From Streptomyces cellulosae (lineage in GTDB: Bacteria > Actinomycetota > Actinomycetes > Streptomycetales > Streptomycetaceae), in contig BNBH01000026.1 of assembly GCA_014655195.1 (NCBI GenBank), positions 23,100 to 87,099 on the forward strand: a stretch of 64,000 bases of DNA. The letters are read 5' to 3'. The notes below the pieces were generated by a model. The model worked only from the letters and a program-made list of their open reading frames with translations, had not been told where the DNA came from and did no database searches. Both the position numbers and the translations under genes were made by a program. This document shows positions 34,291 to 43,403 of the stretch, piece by piece. Position 1 is the stretch's first letter, and each line of letters starts with the position of its first letter.

Positions 34291-36191
34291 GCGCGTCGGA
34301 CCTGCTGGAGCGTGTGCTGGGACGCGACCCGGGTCCCTTCGCCCTGCTGCACCGCCCCGAGACCCTGGGCCCGGACCACGTGGACATCCTTCTGGGACGC
34401 GTCGACACCCCGGCACGACTCTCCGACATCCCCTCGCCCGGGGAGGACGGACAGGCCGGCGGGGCCCGTCACGAGACGCTGGTCCTGGTGCCGCACCGGC
34501 AGATCGGGGAACGGGGTTTCGCCGTGGCCGAGGACGATTCCCCACTGGTCGCGATGGAGGTGACGCACCAGGGGCTGGTCACCATGTCCGAGGTGCTGGA
34601 CGTACTCCCCGACGAACCGATCGCCCTGGCCGACGGACACTTCGACATCGACGACGACTCCTACGCGGACATCGTCCGTGAGGTCCTGGACAACGAGATC
34701 GGCACGGGCGAGGGGTCCAACTTCGTCATCAAGCGTTCGTTCGTCGCCAGTGTCAGCGACTACTCGACGCGCAGTGCCCTCACGCTCTTCCGTCGCCTGC
34801 TCACCCGGGAGAACGGCGCCTACTGGACCTTCGTCGTGCACACCGGTACCCGCACCTTCGTCGGTGCCACCCCGGAACGGCACGTCAGCCTCCGCGACGG
34901 CGTCGCCGCGATGACACCGATCAGCGGCACCCACCGCTATCCCGCCACCGGCCCCGCGCTGCCGGAGGTGTTGGACTTCCTCACCGACGGCAAGGAGACC
35001 GACGAGCTGTACATGGTCCTCGACGAGGAACTCAAGATGATGGCCAGGGTCTGTGCCGGAGGCGGCCGCGTGAAGGGGCCGTATCTGCGCGAGATGACCT
35101 GGCTCGCGCACACCGAGTACACCATCGAGGGAGACAGCGACCTCGACCCCCGGGACGTCCTCAGGGAAACGATGTTCGCCCCCACCGTGACCGGCAGCCC
35201 GCTGGAGAACGCCTGCCGGGTGATCGCCCGGCACGAGCCCGCCGGCCGCGGGTACTACGGAGGCGTCGTGGCCCTGATCGGCCGGGACGCTGCCGGCGGG
35301 CACACGATGGACTCGGCCATCCTCATCCGTACCGCCGACATCCGAAGTGCGCCGGCCGACGGCTCCGCCCACGTCCGGGTGGGGGTGGGCGCCACGCTGG
35401 TCCGGCACTCGGACCCCAAGGCCGAGGTTCTCGAGACGCGCACCAAGGCGGCGGGCGTTCTCGCCGCGCTGGGCACCGCCGAACGGCTCGACGACCACCC
35501 GCTCGTCCGGCAGGCCCTGGAGCGGCGGAACACCACGATCGCGAAGTTCTGGCTCGACGAGGCGGAGCAGCGTGCACGTCCGCACCCGGTACTGGACGGC
35601 CGTCGGGCTTTGATTGTCGATGCGGAGGACACCTTCAGCGCGATGCTCGCCCATCAGTTGCGGGCCATCGGGCTGCGCGTGACACTCGCCCGCTTCGACG
35701 AGTCGTTCCGCTTCGACGACCACGACCTCGTCGTCATGGGGCCGGGGCCGGGCGACCCACGGGAGGCCGGCCATCCCAGGATGGCCCGGCTGACCTCGGC
35801 CGTCGAGGAGCTGCTGGACCGCCGCATCCCGTTCCTGGCCGTGTGCCTGAGCCACCAGCTGCTCAGCCGCTGCCTCGGGCTGGAAGTGCGGCGTCGGGAC
35901 GTGCCGAACCAGGGCGCCCAACGTGAGATCGACCTGTTCGGCTCGCGTGCGCGCGTCGGCTTCTACAACTCCTTCTCGGCCCGCGCCGACGCCGACCTGC
36001 TGCGACGCCGGGGTGTGGGCGAGGTGCGCGTCTGCCGGGACCCGGACACGGGCGAGGTGCACGCCCTCAGAGGCCCGCACTTCAGCTCGGTGCAGTTCCA
36101 CCTCGAATCCGTGCTCACCCAGGACAGCGAACGGATCCTGGCCGAGCTGCTCGTCCCGCTGACGGACACCACGGAGGTACTGAACGCATGA
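34287..36191 (+). CDS. phzE: PhzE 2-amino-2-deoxyisochorismate synthase
   Basis: This 634-residue fusion has an anthranilate-synthase-I-like chorismate domain (TFVGATPERHVSLRDG, MTPISGTHRYPATG, YYGGVVALIGRD) and a C-terminal type 1 glutamine amidotransferase. That domain has Cys520 (VCLSHQLLSRCLG), His605 and Glu607 (FHLES), the complete triad. It makes 2-amino-2-deoxyisochorismate from chorismate and glutamine, the first committed phenazine step. The start overlaps phzD and the stop overlaps the next gene by 4 nt. Confidence 0.95.
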   Translation: MSASDLLERVLGRDPGPFALLHRPETLGPDHVDILLGRVDTPARLSDIPSPGEDGQAGGARHETLVLVPHRQIGERGFAVAEDDSPLVAMEVTHQGLVTMSEVLDVLPDEPIALADGHFDIDDDSYADIVREVLDNEIGTGEGSNFVIKRSFVASVSDYSTRSALTLFRRLLTRENGAYWTFVVHTGTRTFVGATPERHVSLRDGVAAMTPISGTHRYPATGPALPEVLDFLTDGKETDELYMVLDEELKMMARVCAGGGRVKGPYLREMTWLAHTEYTIEGDSDLDPRDVLRETMFAPTVTGSPLENACRVIARHEPAGRGYYGGVVALIGRDAAGGHTMDSAILIRTADIRSAPADGSAHVRVGVGATLVRHSDPKAEVLETRTKAAGVLAALGTAERLDDHPLVRQALERRNTTIAKFWLDEAEQRARPHPVLDGRRALIVDAEDTFSAMLAHQLRAIGLRVTLARFDESFRFDDHDLVVMGPGPGDPREAGHPRMARLTSAVEELLDRRIPFLAVCLSHQLLSRCLGLEVRRRDVPNQGAQREIDLFGSRARVGFYNSFSARADADLLRRRGVGEVRVCRDPDTGEVHALRGPHFSSVQFHLESVLTQDSERILAELLVPLTDTTEVLNA

Positions 36192-36529
36192 AAGCCACCA
36201 TCTCCTGGTGGGATCTCACCCGGTCGGACCAGACGATCGACTCCCTGCGCGACTACCTGCGCGACGAGGGCGTGGAACCGTGGACGGAAGTCCGGGGGAT
36301 GCGGCTGAAGTTCTGGATCTCCGACCGGGCGACCAACCGCTGGGGCGCCGTGATGCTGTGGGACACGGACGCCGACCTGACGGCGCCCATGCCGCCGAAC
36401 CGTGCCACCGAGCTCATCGGTTACCCGCCCACCGTCCGCATGCTGTCCGACGTCGAGGCCTGCGTCGAGAATGCGCGGGAGACGGGCGCGGGCGGCCTGG
36501 TCTTCCACGCTTTCGGGACGCCGTCATGA
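36188..36529 (+). CDS. Small YdhR-like dimeric alpha/beta-barrel protein in the phenazine operon
   Basis: This 113-residue protein (WWDLTRSDQTIDSLRDYLRDEG, MRLKFWISDRATNRWGAVMLWDTDADL, PTVRMLSDVEACVEN) has the layout of YdhR/antibiotic-monooxygenase-like ferredoxin-fold dimers. The family assignment is moderate. It is coupled by ATGA overlaps to both phzE and phzG, so it is strictly part of the core operon. Possible jobs are shielding a reactive intermediate, or a cofactor-free oxygenation of the tricycle. It is not one of the standard phz genes. Confidence 0.6.
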   Translation: MKATISWWDLTRSDQTIDSLRDYLRDEGVEPWTEVRGMRLKFWISDRATNRWGAVMLWDTDADLTAPMPPNRATELIGYPPTVRMLSDVEACVENARETGAGGLVFHAFGTPS

Positions 36530-37146
36530 GTACATCGCATCCCTCCACGACCGCCGATGTCTTCGCGGCTCCCCCCGACGACCCTCTGCCGCTGCTGAAA
36601 AGCTGGTTCGACAGTGCGGTCGCGGCATCGGTCCAGCAGCCCGGCGCGCTGGCACTGGCCACGGTCGACGCCGGCCGCAGGGTGTCCAGCCGGATCGTCC
36701 AGGTCCTCCAGGTGCGTCCGGCAGGCCTGGTCTTCGCCAGCCACACCGACAGCCGCAAGGGACGGGACCTGGCCGAGACGCCCTGGGCCTCCGGTGTCCT
36801 CTACTGGCGCGAGGTCGCCCGGCAGGTGTGCGTGAGTGGTCCTGCCCGCCCGCTCCCGGCGCAGGAGTCGGACGCCCTGTGGAACGCCAGGCCTGTCGAC
36901 ACCCACCCGATGTCGGTCGCGGCGCACCAGAGCGCGCCGCTCCTCGACGAGGAGGCGTTGCGTGAGCGGGCCCGCGAACTGGGCCGAGACGGCGTGGCGT
37001 TGCCCCGGCCGGAGCGATGGGTCGGCTATCTGCTCGAGCCGGCGTCGGTGGAGTTCTGGCAGTCCGAACCGGAGGACCGCTTGCACCGGCGACTGCGGTA
37101 CGAGCGTGAGGGTCCCGGTTGGCACACGTGCCGACTCCAGCCCTGA
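36526..37146 (+). CDS. phzG: PhzG FMN-dependent oxidase
   Basis: This 206-residue flavoprotein of the pyridoxamine-phosphate-oxidase type has QQPGALALATVDAGRRVSSRIVQVLQV, FASHTDSRKGRDLAETPWASGVLYW and the C-terminal GYLLEPASVEFWQ... RLHRRLRYER signature. PhzG oxidises the hexa/tetrahydrophenazine carboxylic acids after PhzB-mediated condensation. ATG 36526 overlaps the upstream TGA. Confidence 0.92.
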   Translation: MSTSHPSTTADVFAAPPDDPLPLLKSWFDSAVAASVQQPGALALATVDAGRRVSSRIVQVLQVRPAGLVFASHTDSRKGRDLAETPWASGVLYWREVARQVCVSGPARPLPAQESDALWNARPVDTHPMSVAAHQSAPLLDEEALRERARELGRDGVALPRPERWVGYLLEPASVEFWQSEPEDRLHRRLRYEREGPGWHTCRLQP

Positions 37147-37188
37147 GCCGCCTCCGGATGCTGAACGCGAGAGGAAGAGGACAAGTCG

Positions 37189-39045
37189 ATGTGTGGAATC
37201 ACGGGCTGGGTCTCGTTCGACCGGGACCTGACTCGACAGCGCGAGCAACTGAACGCGATGACCGGGACCATGGCCTGCCGGGGTCCGGACGCGGACGGCA
37301 CGTGGGCGGACCGGCACGGGGCACTCGGCCATCGACGCCTGGCGGTCATCGACATCGAGGGCGGCGCCCAGCCCATGGTGCTGCCCACCGACGACGGTCC
37401 GGTGGTGATCACGTACAGCGGCGAGGTCTACAACTACACCGAACTGCGCGCGGAGCTGCTGCGCAGGGGCCACCGTTTCGAGACGCGCAGTGACACCGAG
37501 GTCGTGCTGCACGGCTATGCCGAGTGGGGCGAGGCGGTGGCGGAACGCCTCAACGGCATGTTCGCCTTCGCGATCTGGGACGCGCGGGTCGAGAAGCTGG
37601 TTCTGATCCGCGACAGGCTGGGCGTCAAGCCGCTGTACTACTTCGCGACCGCGGACGGCGTGCTGTTCGGGTCCGAGCCGAAGGCGATCCTCGCCAACCC
37701 GCTCGCCGACCGGGCCGTCGACCTCGCCGGGTTGCGGGAGCTGGTCAGTTTCACACAGACACCCGGCAGTGCCGTGTGGTGCGGGATGAACGAGGTGGTC
37801 CCCGGCGGGCTGCTGACCGTCGACCGCTCGGGCCTTCGCGAGCACCGCTACTGGACGCTGCCCACGCGCCCGCACGAGGACGACCGCAAGACCACCGTCG
37901 CGACCGTGCGTGAACTCCTCGAGGACATCGTCAGCCGCCAGATGGTCTCCGACGTTCCCCGCTGCACTCTCCTGTCGGGCGGTCTCGACTCCAGCGTGAT
38001 CACCGCCCTGGCCGCCGCGAAACTGGGCCGGCCCGGCGAACACGGCGAGGCCGGTGAGAAGGTGCGGAGCTTCGCTGTGGACTTCGTCGGCCGTGAGGAC
38101 GACTTCGTCGCCGACGAGCTGCGGGGCACCACGGACGCTCCCTACGCCCGGGAGGTGGCAGCCCACGTCGGCTCGCTCCACGAGGCCATCGTGCTCGACC
38201 ATGCGGCGATAGCCGATCCGGATGTCCGGCGAGCCGTCGTCACCGCCCGGGACAGTCCTCTCACCCTCGGCGACATGGACACCTCGTTGTACCTGCTGTT
38301 CCAAGCCATCAAGGAACAGTCGACGGTCGCCCTGTCCGGGGAGTCCGCCGACGAGGTGTTCGGCGGGTACCGGTGGTTCCACCAGCCTGAAGTGCAGGCG
38401 GCGGAGACCTTCCCCTGGATGGCCGTGTTCGTCAGCGGCGCCCGTGCCCAGGTGTCGGACCGGTTCAACGCCGACATCACCGCCGCGCTCGACCTGCCCG
38501 CGTACATCAAGGACCGGTACGCGGAGGCGGTCGGAGAAGTGGAGCGTGCGGACGGAGAGACCGACCACGAGATGCGCATGCGAGTGATGTGCCATCTGCA
38601 CCTGACGCGCTTCGTCCGCATGCTGCTGGAGCGCAAGGACCGCATCAGCATGGCTGTCGGACTGGAGGTGCGGGTCCCGTTCTGCGACCACCGCCTCGTC
38701 GAGTACGTCTACAACACCCCGTGGTCGATGAAGACGTTCGACGGCAGGGAGAAGAGTCTGCTCCGTGCCGCGACGGCCGATCTGCTGCCGAAGTCGGTGC
38801 TGGAGCGCGTGAAGGCGCCCTATCCGGCCACGGTCGACCCGCACTACACCAGCGCCCTGCTCCAGCAGTCCAAGGAGCTTCTGACGACCGACGACCCGGT
38901 CTTCGACCTGGTCGACCGGGCGTGGCTGGAGGGCATCGCCCGGCAGGACCCGGCCACCATGCCGATCGACGTCCGCAACGGCATGGAGCGTGTGCTGGAC
39001 CTCAGTACCTGGCTGGACGTCTACCGGCCCGAACTGCGGCTCTGA
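37189..39045 (+). CDS. Asparagine-synthase-type amidotransferase (PhzH-like)
   Basis: This 618-residue class II amidotransferase keeps the catalytic Cys2 (MCGITGWV), the glutaminase motifs RGPDADGTW, YSGEVYNYTEL and RLGVKPLYY, and the synthetase PP-loop SGGLDSS near residue 263, plus SGESADEVFGGY and GLEVRVPFCDH. In P. chlororaphis PhzH, a homologue, turns phenazine-1-carboxylate into the carboxamide with glutamine and ATP. Its place between phzG and phzB makes that role likely here. Housekeeping asparagine synthesis is the alternative. Confidence 0.88.
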   Translation: MCGITGWVSFDRDLTRQREQLNAMTGTMACRGPDADGTWADRHGALGHRRLAVIDIEGGAQPMVLPTDDGPVVITYSGEVYNYTELRAELLRRGHRFETRSDTEVVLHGYAEWGEAVAERLNGMFAFAIWDARVEKLVLIRDRLGVKPLYYFATADGVLFGSEPKAILANPLADRAVDLAGLRELVSFTQTPGSAVWCGMNEVVPGGLLTVDRSGLREHRYWTLPTRPHEDDRKTTVATVRELLEDIVSRQMVSDVPRCTLLSGGLDSSVITALAAAKLGRPGEHGEAGEKVRSFAVDFVGREDDFVADELRGTTDAPYAREVAAHVGSLHEAIVLDHAAIADPDVRRAVVTARDSPLTLGDMDTSLYLLFQAIKEQSTVALSGESADEVFGGYRWFHQPEVQAAETFPWMAVFVSGARAQVSDRFNADITAALDLPAYIKDRYAEAVGEVERADGETDHEMRMRVMCHLHLTRFVRMLLERKDRISMAVGLEVRVPFCDHRLVEYVYNTPWSMKTFDGREKSLLRAATADLLPKSVLERVKAPYPATVDPHYTSALLQQSKELLTTDDPVFDLVDRAWLEGIARQDPATMPIDVRNGMERVLDLSTWLDVYRPELRL

Positions 39046-39075
39046 CGGGCACCCGAACGGATCGAGGGAGACCAG

Positions 39076-39567
39076 ATGGAAACGGACCACGCTCGGACGG
39101 ACGGGCCCGACGCCGGACTCGACCTGTGTGCCAGGAACCGGGCCGTCGTCGCCGACTACATGACCCGCAAGGGCGAGAACCGGCTCACGCGTTACCTGCT
39201 CTTCACCGAGGACGGCAGTGCCGGCCTGTACACGAGTGACACCGGCGAGCCGGTCGTCTCCGTGGGACACGAGAAGCTCAAGGCGCACGGCGAGTGGTCG
39301 CTGCGTATGTTCCCCGACTGGGAGTGGAAGAACGTCGAGATCTTCGAGACGCAGGACCCGAACCGGTTCTGGGTGGAATGCGACGGCGAGGGCCGCATCC
39401 TCTACCCGGACTACCCTCCCGGCCTTTACCGGAATCACTTCATCCACTCGTTCGAACTCGAGGGCGGCAGGATCAAGCGCCAGCGCGAGTTCATGAACCC
39501 CTTCGAGCAACTGCGTGCGTTGGGCATCGAGGTGCCGAAGATCAACCGGGGTGGCATACCCACCTAG
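39076..39567 (+). CDS. phzB: PhzB (PhzA/PhzB NTF2-like condensing protein)
   Basis: This 163-residue protein has the standard PhzA/B length and text: RNRAVVADYMTRKGENRLTRYLLFTEDGSAGLYTSDTGEPVVSVG, FPDWEWKNVEIFETQDPNRFWVECDGEG, YRNHFIHSFELEGGRIKRQREFMNP. It catalyses the condensation of two PhzF products into the phenazine scaffold. Only one copy is present, as in most phenazine producers outside Pseudomonas. Confidence 0.95.
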   Translation: METDHARTDGPDAGLDLCARNRAVVADYMTRKGENRLTRYLLFTEDGSAGLYTSDTGEPVVSVGHEKLKAHGEWSLRMFPDWEWKNVEIFETQDPNRFWVECDGEGRILYPDYPPGLYRNHFIHSFELEGGRIKRQREFMNPFEQLRALGIEVPKINRGGIPT

Positions 39568-39613
39568 ATCCGTGATTCCCGAGGACTTCCGCACGCACAG
39601 CAAGGAGCAGTGA

Positions 39614-40021
39614 ATGGCATCCCGGCTCAACCCGTACCTCGCCTTCGACGGCGATGCACGCGAAGCCATGGAGTTCTACCACGAAGTACTCGGCGGCGCG
39701 CTGGACCTGGGCACCTACGGCGACTTCGGGTCGGCGGAGATGCCCGATGCCGACAAGATCATGCACGCGACGCTCACCACCGCCGACGGTTTCACTCTGA
39801 TGGCGTGGGACGTCCCGGAGCGAGTTCCCTTCGCCCCGGGCACCAATGTCGCCCTTTATCTCGGTGGCGAAGATCCGCGCCTCCGTGAGTACTTCGAGAA
39901 GCTGTCCGTCGGCGGCACCGAGACCCTGCCACTCGAAAAGCAGATGTGGGGAGACGAAGCCGGCACGCTGGTGGACCGGTTCGGGATCACCTGGATGTTC
40001 AACATCAAGCAGAACGCGTGA
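39614..40021 (+). CDS. VOC-family (PhnB/YjdN-like) protein
   Basis: This 135-residue vicinal-oxygen-chelate protein reads LNPYLAFDGDAREAMEFYHEVLGG, MHATLTTADGFTLMAWD, GTNVALYLGGEDPRLREYFEKLSVGGTETLPLEKQMWGDEAGTLVDRFGITWMFN. This is the PhnB-like branch. VOC proteins in antibiotic clusters often bind the product to give resistance, as bleomycin-binding proteins do. GGAG precedes ATG 39614. Whether it binds a phenazine is inferred from position only. Confidence 0.8.
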   Translation: MASRLNPYLAFDGDAREAMEFYHEVLGGALDLGTYGDFGSAEMPDADKIMHATLTTADGFTLMAWDVPERVPFAPGTNVALYLGGEDPRLREYFEKLSVGGTETLPLEKQMWGDEAGTLVDRFGITWMFNIKQNA

Positions 40022-40150
40022 CGGCGGCGGCCCCGGTGCCCACCGGGGCCCGGCCCGCGCTCTCGTGCACAGATCGCTCAGCTCGACGTCCGGCCGTGGA
40101 AGAGCCGCGGCAAGGTGGGCCGACCCTCGGGTCGGGATGGTGAGGTCTCA

Positions 40151-41170
40151 GTGACAGTCGACGTGCAGGCCACTCGTGACGTGGTCGACATCATCACCGG
40201 TGGGTGGCGTGCGCAGGCGCTCTACACCGCGGTCAGGCTCGGACTGCCGGACCACGTCGCGGCCGGCTGCGACAACGACGTGGAACTCGCCAAGGCGACG
40301 GGGGCGAGCGAGGGCGGTGTGCACCGCCTCATGCGCCTGCTGGTGGCGATGGGTGTGTTCACGGGCAGCGCCGCCACCGGCTACCGCGGCACCCGGGTGA
40401 GCGCCGCCCTCGTCGACGGGCCGCAGTCGCTGCGCGACATGTGCCTGCTCTACGGAGAGGAGTTCCACTCCGCCTGGAACCACGCCCCTCACGCCATCAG
40501 CACCGAGAGCTCCGGCTTCGAGGTCGCCTACGACCAGCCGTTCTACGCATACCTGGCTGAAGCCCCGGCCACCGCCCGGCGGTTCCGGCGCACCATGAAC
40601 GCCGCCAGCATGTTCTTCCACCGCGTACCCGCGGTGTTCGACTTCGAGGGCAAGAAGGTCGTCGACGTCGGAGGCGGAGGCGGACAACTGCTCGCGACCG
40701 TCCTGAGGGCCGCGCCCGACGCCACAGGCACACTGCTCGACCGCGAGCACATGACTGCGAAGGCCCGCGAGTACCTGCACGCCGAGGTGGGAGCGAAGCG
40801 CGTCGAGGTCGTCGACGGCGACATGTTCACCGGGGTACCGAAGGGTGGCGACGTCTACATCCTCTGCAGGGTCCTGGCAGGTCACGGGGACGAAGACGTC
40901 GTCCGCGTCTTCGAGCACTGCCGACGCGCCATGGCGGACGCCTCCTCACGGCTCCTGATCCTCGACCGCTTCGTCGAGGACGAGAACCCCACTGTGCTCC
41001 CCGCCTTGTGGGACCTGCACCTGCTGATGACCACCGGAGGTGAGCACCGCACCGCGGACCGCGTCACCCGCCTGCTGGAACGAGCGGGTCTGTTCGTGGA
41101 GCGCACCGCGGACCTGCCCATGGAGACGACCGCTCTGGTCGCCGCACCGCGCACTCCACAGCGGGCCTGA
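40151..41170 (+). CDS. SAM-dependent methyltransferase (PhzM / O-methyltransferase family)
   Basis: This 339-residue protein has the N-terminal dimerisation/winged-helix part (ALYTAVRLGLPDHVA, GASEGGVHRLMRLLVAMGVF) and a Rossmann domain with KKVVDVGGGGGQLLATVLRAAP (about 168-190), a D-x-D-type DGDMF and ILDRFVEDEN. This is the family of PhzM and plant O-methyltransferases. It probably methylates a phenazine nitrogen or hydroxyl; no PhzS-type hydroxylase gene is seen nearby. A 129-bp gap precedes it, so an internal promoter is possible. GTG 40151 follows GAGGT. Confidence 0.85.
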   Translation: MTVDVQATRDVVDIITGGWRAQALYTAVRLGLPDHVAAGCDNDVELAKATGASEGGVHRLMRLLVAMGVFTGSAATGYRGTRVSAALVDGPQSLRDMCLLYGEEFHSAWNHAPHAISTESSGFEVAYDQPFYAYLAEAPATARRFRRTMNAASMFFHRVPAVFDFEGKKVVDVGGGGGQLLATVLRAAPDATGTLLDREHMTAKAREYLHAEVGAKRVEVVDGDMFTGVPKGGDVYILCRVLAGHGDEDVVRVFEHCRRAMADASSRLLILDRFVEDENPTVLPALWDLHLLMTTGGEHRTADRVTRLLERAGLFVERTADLPMETTALVAAPRTPQRA

Positions 41171-41232
41171 TGGGGGGCGGGGCCCCGCTTCCCCGAGCGA
41201 TACGAGCGGACAGGGCGGACTGGAGGACACGC

Positions 41233-41718
41233 ATGCCCAGGTTGGCGACGATCGGCGTTTACGGCTTCGACGCCGACAGCTACCTCGAACGACTGCGACA
41301 GGCCGATGTGGGCCTGCTGCTCGACCTACGTCAGCGCCGTGGAGTGCGAGGACCGGACTACGTCTGGGCGAACTCGAGACGGCTGCAAGCGGCGCTCGCG
41401 GAAGCCGGAATCGCCTACCAGCACCGGCGGGAACTCGCCCCGACGACGGAACTACGGCAACTTCAGTACGCGGAGGACGCCCGCCAGGGCGTGGGCAAAC
41501 GCTCCCGCCGCGAGCTCGCCGCCGACTACATCCGTCGCTACACCGCGGAAATCCTCGATCCGGTCGATCTCGCCCCGATCGCGGCGGCTCTGCCGAGCCG
41601 CGGGACGACGGCGCTCTTCTGCGTCGAACGGGACCCGGAGGCATGCCACCGGTCCCTGGTCGCCCGCCGGCTCGCCGAGTCGCATGACATCACCGTCGAA
41701 CACCTGAGGCCGTTGTGA
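41233..41718 (+). CDS. DUF488-family protein
   Basis: This 161-residue DUF488 protein reads LATIGVYGFDADSYLERLRQADVGLLLDLRQRRGVRGPDYVWANSRRLQAALAEAGIAYQHRRELAP. It ends with the conserved ALFCVERDPEACHRSLVARRL, which carries the Cys-His pair typical of this family. The family has no established biochemistry. ATG 41233 is preceded by GGAGG. The stop overlaps the asparaginase-like gene, so it is part of the cluster transcript. Confidence 0.85.
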   Translation: MPRLATIGVYGFDADSYLERLRQADVGLLLDLRQRRGVRGPDYVWANSRRLQAALAEAGIAYQHRRELAPTTELRQLQYAEDARQGVGKRSRRELAADYIRRYTAEILDPVDLAPIAAALPSRGTTALFCVERDPEACHRSLVARRLAESHDITVEHLRPL

Positions 41719-43388
41719 TGGACGACATGCTTCCCGCCGGTGCGCCGCGACCGCGGATCGCGGTCTTCGCCGGACCGACCGCCACGATTCTGAACACCCC
41801 GGACCTCGTCACCTCCAACAAGGCCCGGGTACGCCACGGCCTGCCGCTCCGGCCCAGCCGGTTCGACGGTCTGCGTCCTCAACGCCTGGCGGCGCCCGCG
41901 ACGTTGTACGTCGAGGCGTTCAGCGCGCACCCGCTCGAAAGCGACGCCGCCGGCCTCTACGCGCCCCCCGACGGCTGGGTCGACGCGGACGGTGCCTTCC
42001 ACACCGAGCGGCCGCCCGGCGAGGCCACACCGGTGTACGTCGTCGAGCTCGACCCCGCCGACGGCCTCTACCCGCTTCCCTACATGGGGAGGCAGGCCGA
42101 CGGCTCGGCCTGGGAGGAGACATCGGCAGTGCCGTACGCCGACCCGGTCGACGCACGTCAGACCTTCTACCCGGACGCCCGGCGTCTCTACGAGGAGATC
42201 GAGCGGTTCGGCCTGGCCGACCACGGGGGGCCCGTCGACCTGGGTTCCCTGGCGGATTTCGAGTTCTACAGGGCCGCTCCCTCCGGCGGCTACACCTCGG
42301 GCTCCGAGCCCGAACTCCTGGGACAGGACTTCTTCGTCTACTACCCGTACCACCTCCAGACCGAGCCGAGCCTCGCCCACCTGGCCCGGGCCACGAATCA
42401 CGTCCAGGCCGTCCTCGACGACGGCGGGTTCACCGGTCTGCAGTGGCTGGAGGGCAGCCCGACCGTCGACGAGACGCTGTACTGGCTGGGCCTTCTCATC
42501 GACACGAAGGTGCCGCTGGTCGGGCATGCCGCCCAGCGTCGTCACCAGTCGCTGAGCGCGGACGGCGACCGCAACGTGGTGGACGGCGTCAAGTTCATCG
42601 CGTCGGGGGTCACCCTGGACGAACGCGGCGAGGACCGCGTCGGCGCCTGTGTCGTGGTCGACGAGCTCGTCTACTCGGCCCGTGACGTCACCAAGGCCGA
42701 CGCGCGGCCGGGCGGTTACGAGGTCACCGGAGGCCACGGGGGAGTCGTCGCCGACCTCGGAGGGTACGGTCCGCCACAGCTCACCTATCTGCCCACCCGC
42801 AGACACACCCACCGTTCCGAAACACGCCTTACGGTGCTTCCCGAGTCCGTGGCCGGTGTCGTGGGGCGCCTGGGCGACGTGACCCGGACCGAGGTCCTGA
42901 CCAAGGACGAGCACGGCCTGGTGCCCACCGCCATGCCCCACGTCTCGCTCACCAAGTACAGCCGCTACGCCGCGAAAGGCACGGGTGCCGACGACCTTCC
43001 GGTCGCCGACGAGGAGGTGGAGATCTTCGCCCGGATCGAAGCCAATCTCGCGCGCTTCCCGCTCTCGGGCTTCGTGTGTGAGGGCATGTCGCCCTTCGGC
43101 ATGGCGGACCCGGTGAAGAACGCGGCTCTGAGCGTCGCCGTCTTCGCCGGCATGCCCGTGGTCCGCACGGGGCGCGGCACGACGGGAGGCATGGCATACC
43201 GCACCGACCCGACGTTCGTCTCGGGCAACAACCTGACGGCCACCAAGGCCCGCCTGCTTCTCATGGCCGCGCTGCTCAAGTTCGGCGCTCTGCCGCCGGC
43301 GGCCGATCCGTTCGCGCCGACCTCCGACGAGCGGGCGGCCACCGAGAAGGCCGTCGCCGAGTTCCAGGAGCTCTTCGACACGCACTGA
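41715..43388 (+). CDS. Asparaginase-related protein in the phenazine cluster
   Basis: This 557-residue protein carries an asparaginase/glutaminase-like core. It has IAVFAGPTATILNTPDLV at the start, then IDTKVPLVGHAAQRRHQSLSADGDRNVVDGVKFIASG and VVVDELVYSARDVTKADARPG, ending with FSGFVCEG-type LSGFVCEGMSPFGMA and RTGRGTTGGM. Normal L-asparaginases are about 330 residues and have a GGTI-type first motif with its catalytic Thr. Here the first motif is FAGPTATI and there is a long insert. It may hydrolyse, form or transfer an amide. GTG 41715 overlaps the DUF488 stop. Confidence 0.7.
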   Translation: MMDDMLPAGAPRPRIAVFAGPTATILNTPDLVTSNKARVRHGLPLRPSRFDGLRPQRLAAPATLYVEAFSAHPLESDAAGLYAPPDGWVDADGAFHTERPPGEATPVYVVELDPADGLYPLPYMGRQADGSAWEETSAVPYADPVDARQTFYPDARRLYEEIERFGLADHGGPVDLGSLADFEFYRAAPSGGYTSGSEPELLGQDFFVYYPYHLQTEPSLAHLARATNHVQAVLDDGGFTGLQWLEGSPTVDETLYWLGLLIDTKVPLVGHAAQRRHQSLSADGDRNVVDGVKFIASGVTLDERGEDRVGACVVVDELVYSARDVTKADARPGGYEVTGGHGGVVADLGGYGPPQLTYLPTRRHTHRSETRLTVLPESVAGVVGRLGDVTRTEVLTKDEHGLVPTAMPHVSLTKYSRYAAKGTGADDLPVADEEVEIFARIEANLARFPLSGFVCEGMSPFGMADPVKNAALSVAVFAGMPVVRTGRGTTGGMAYRTDPTFVSGNNLTATKARLLLMAALLKFGALPPAADPFAPTSDERAATEKAVAEFQELFDTH

Positions 43389-43403
43389 GACGAGGGACAA
43401 CGC

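Noticed and set aside
36421..39669. 1082-codon minus-strand frame opposite the phenazine genes
   Set aside because: Shadow of the plus-strand phzG, amidotransferase and phzB genes, all of which have intact catalytic motifs.
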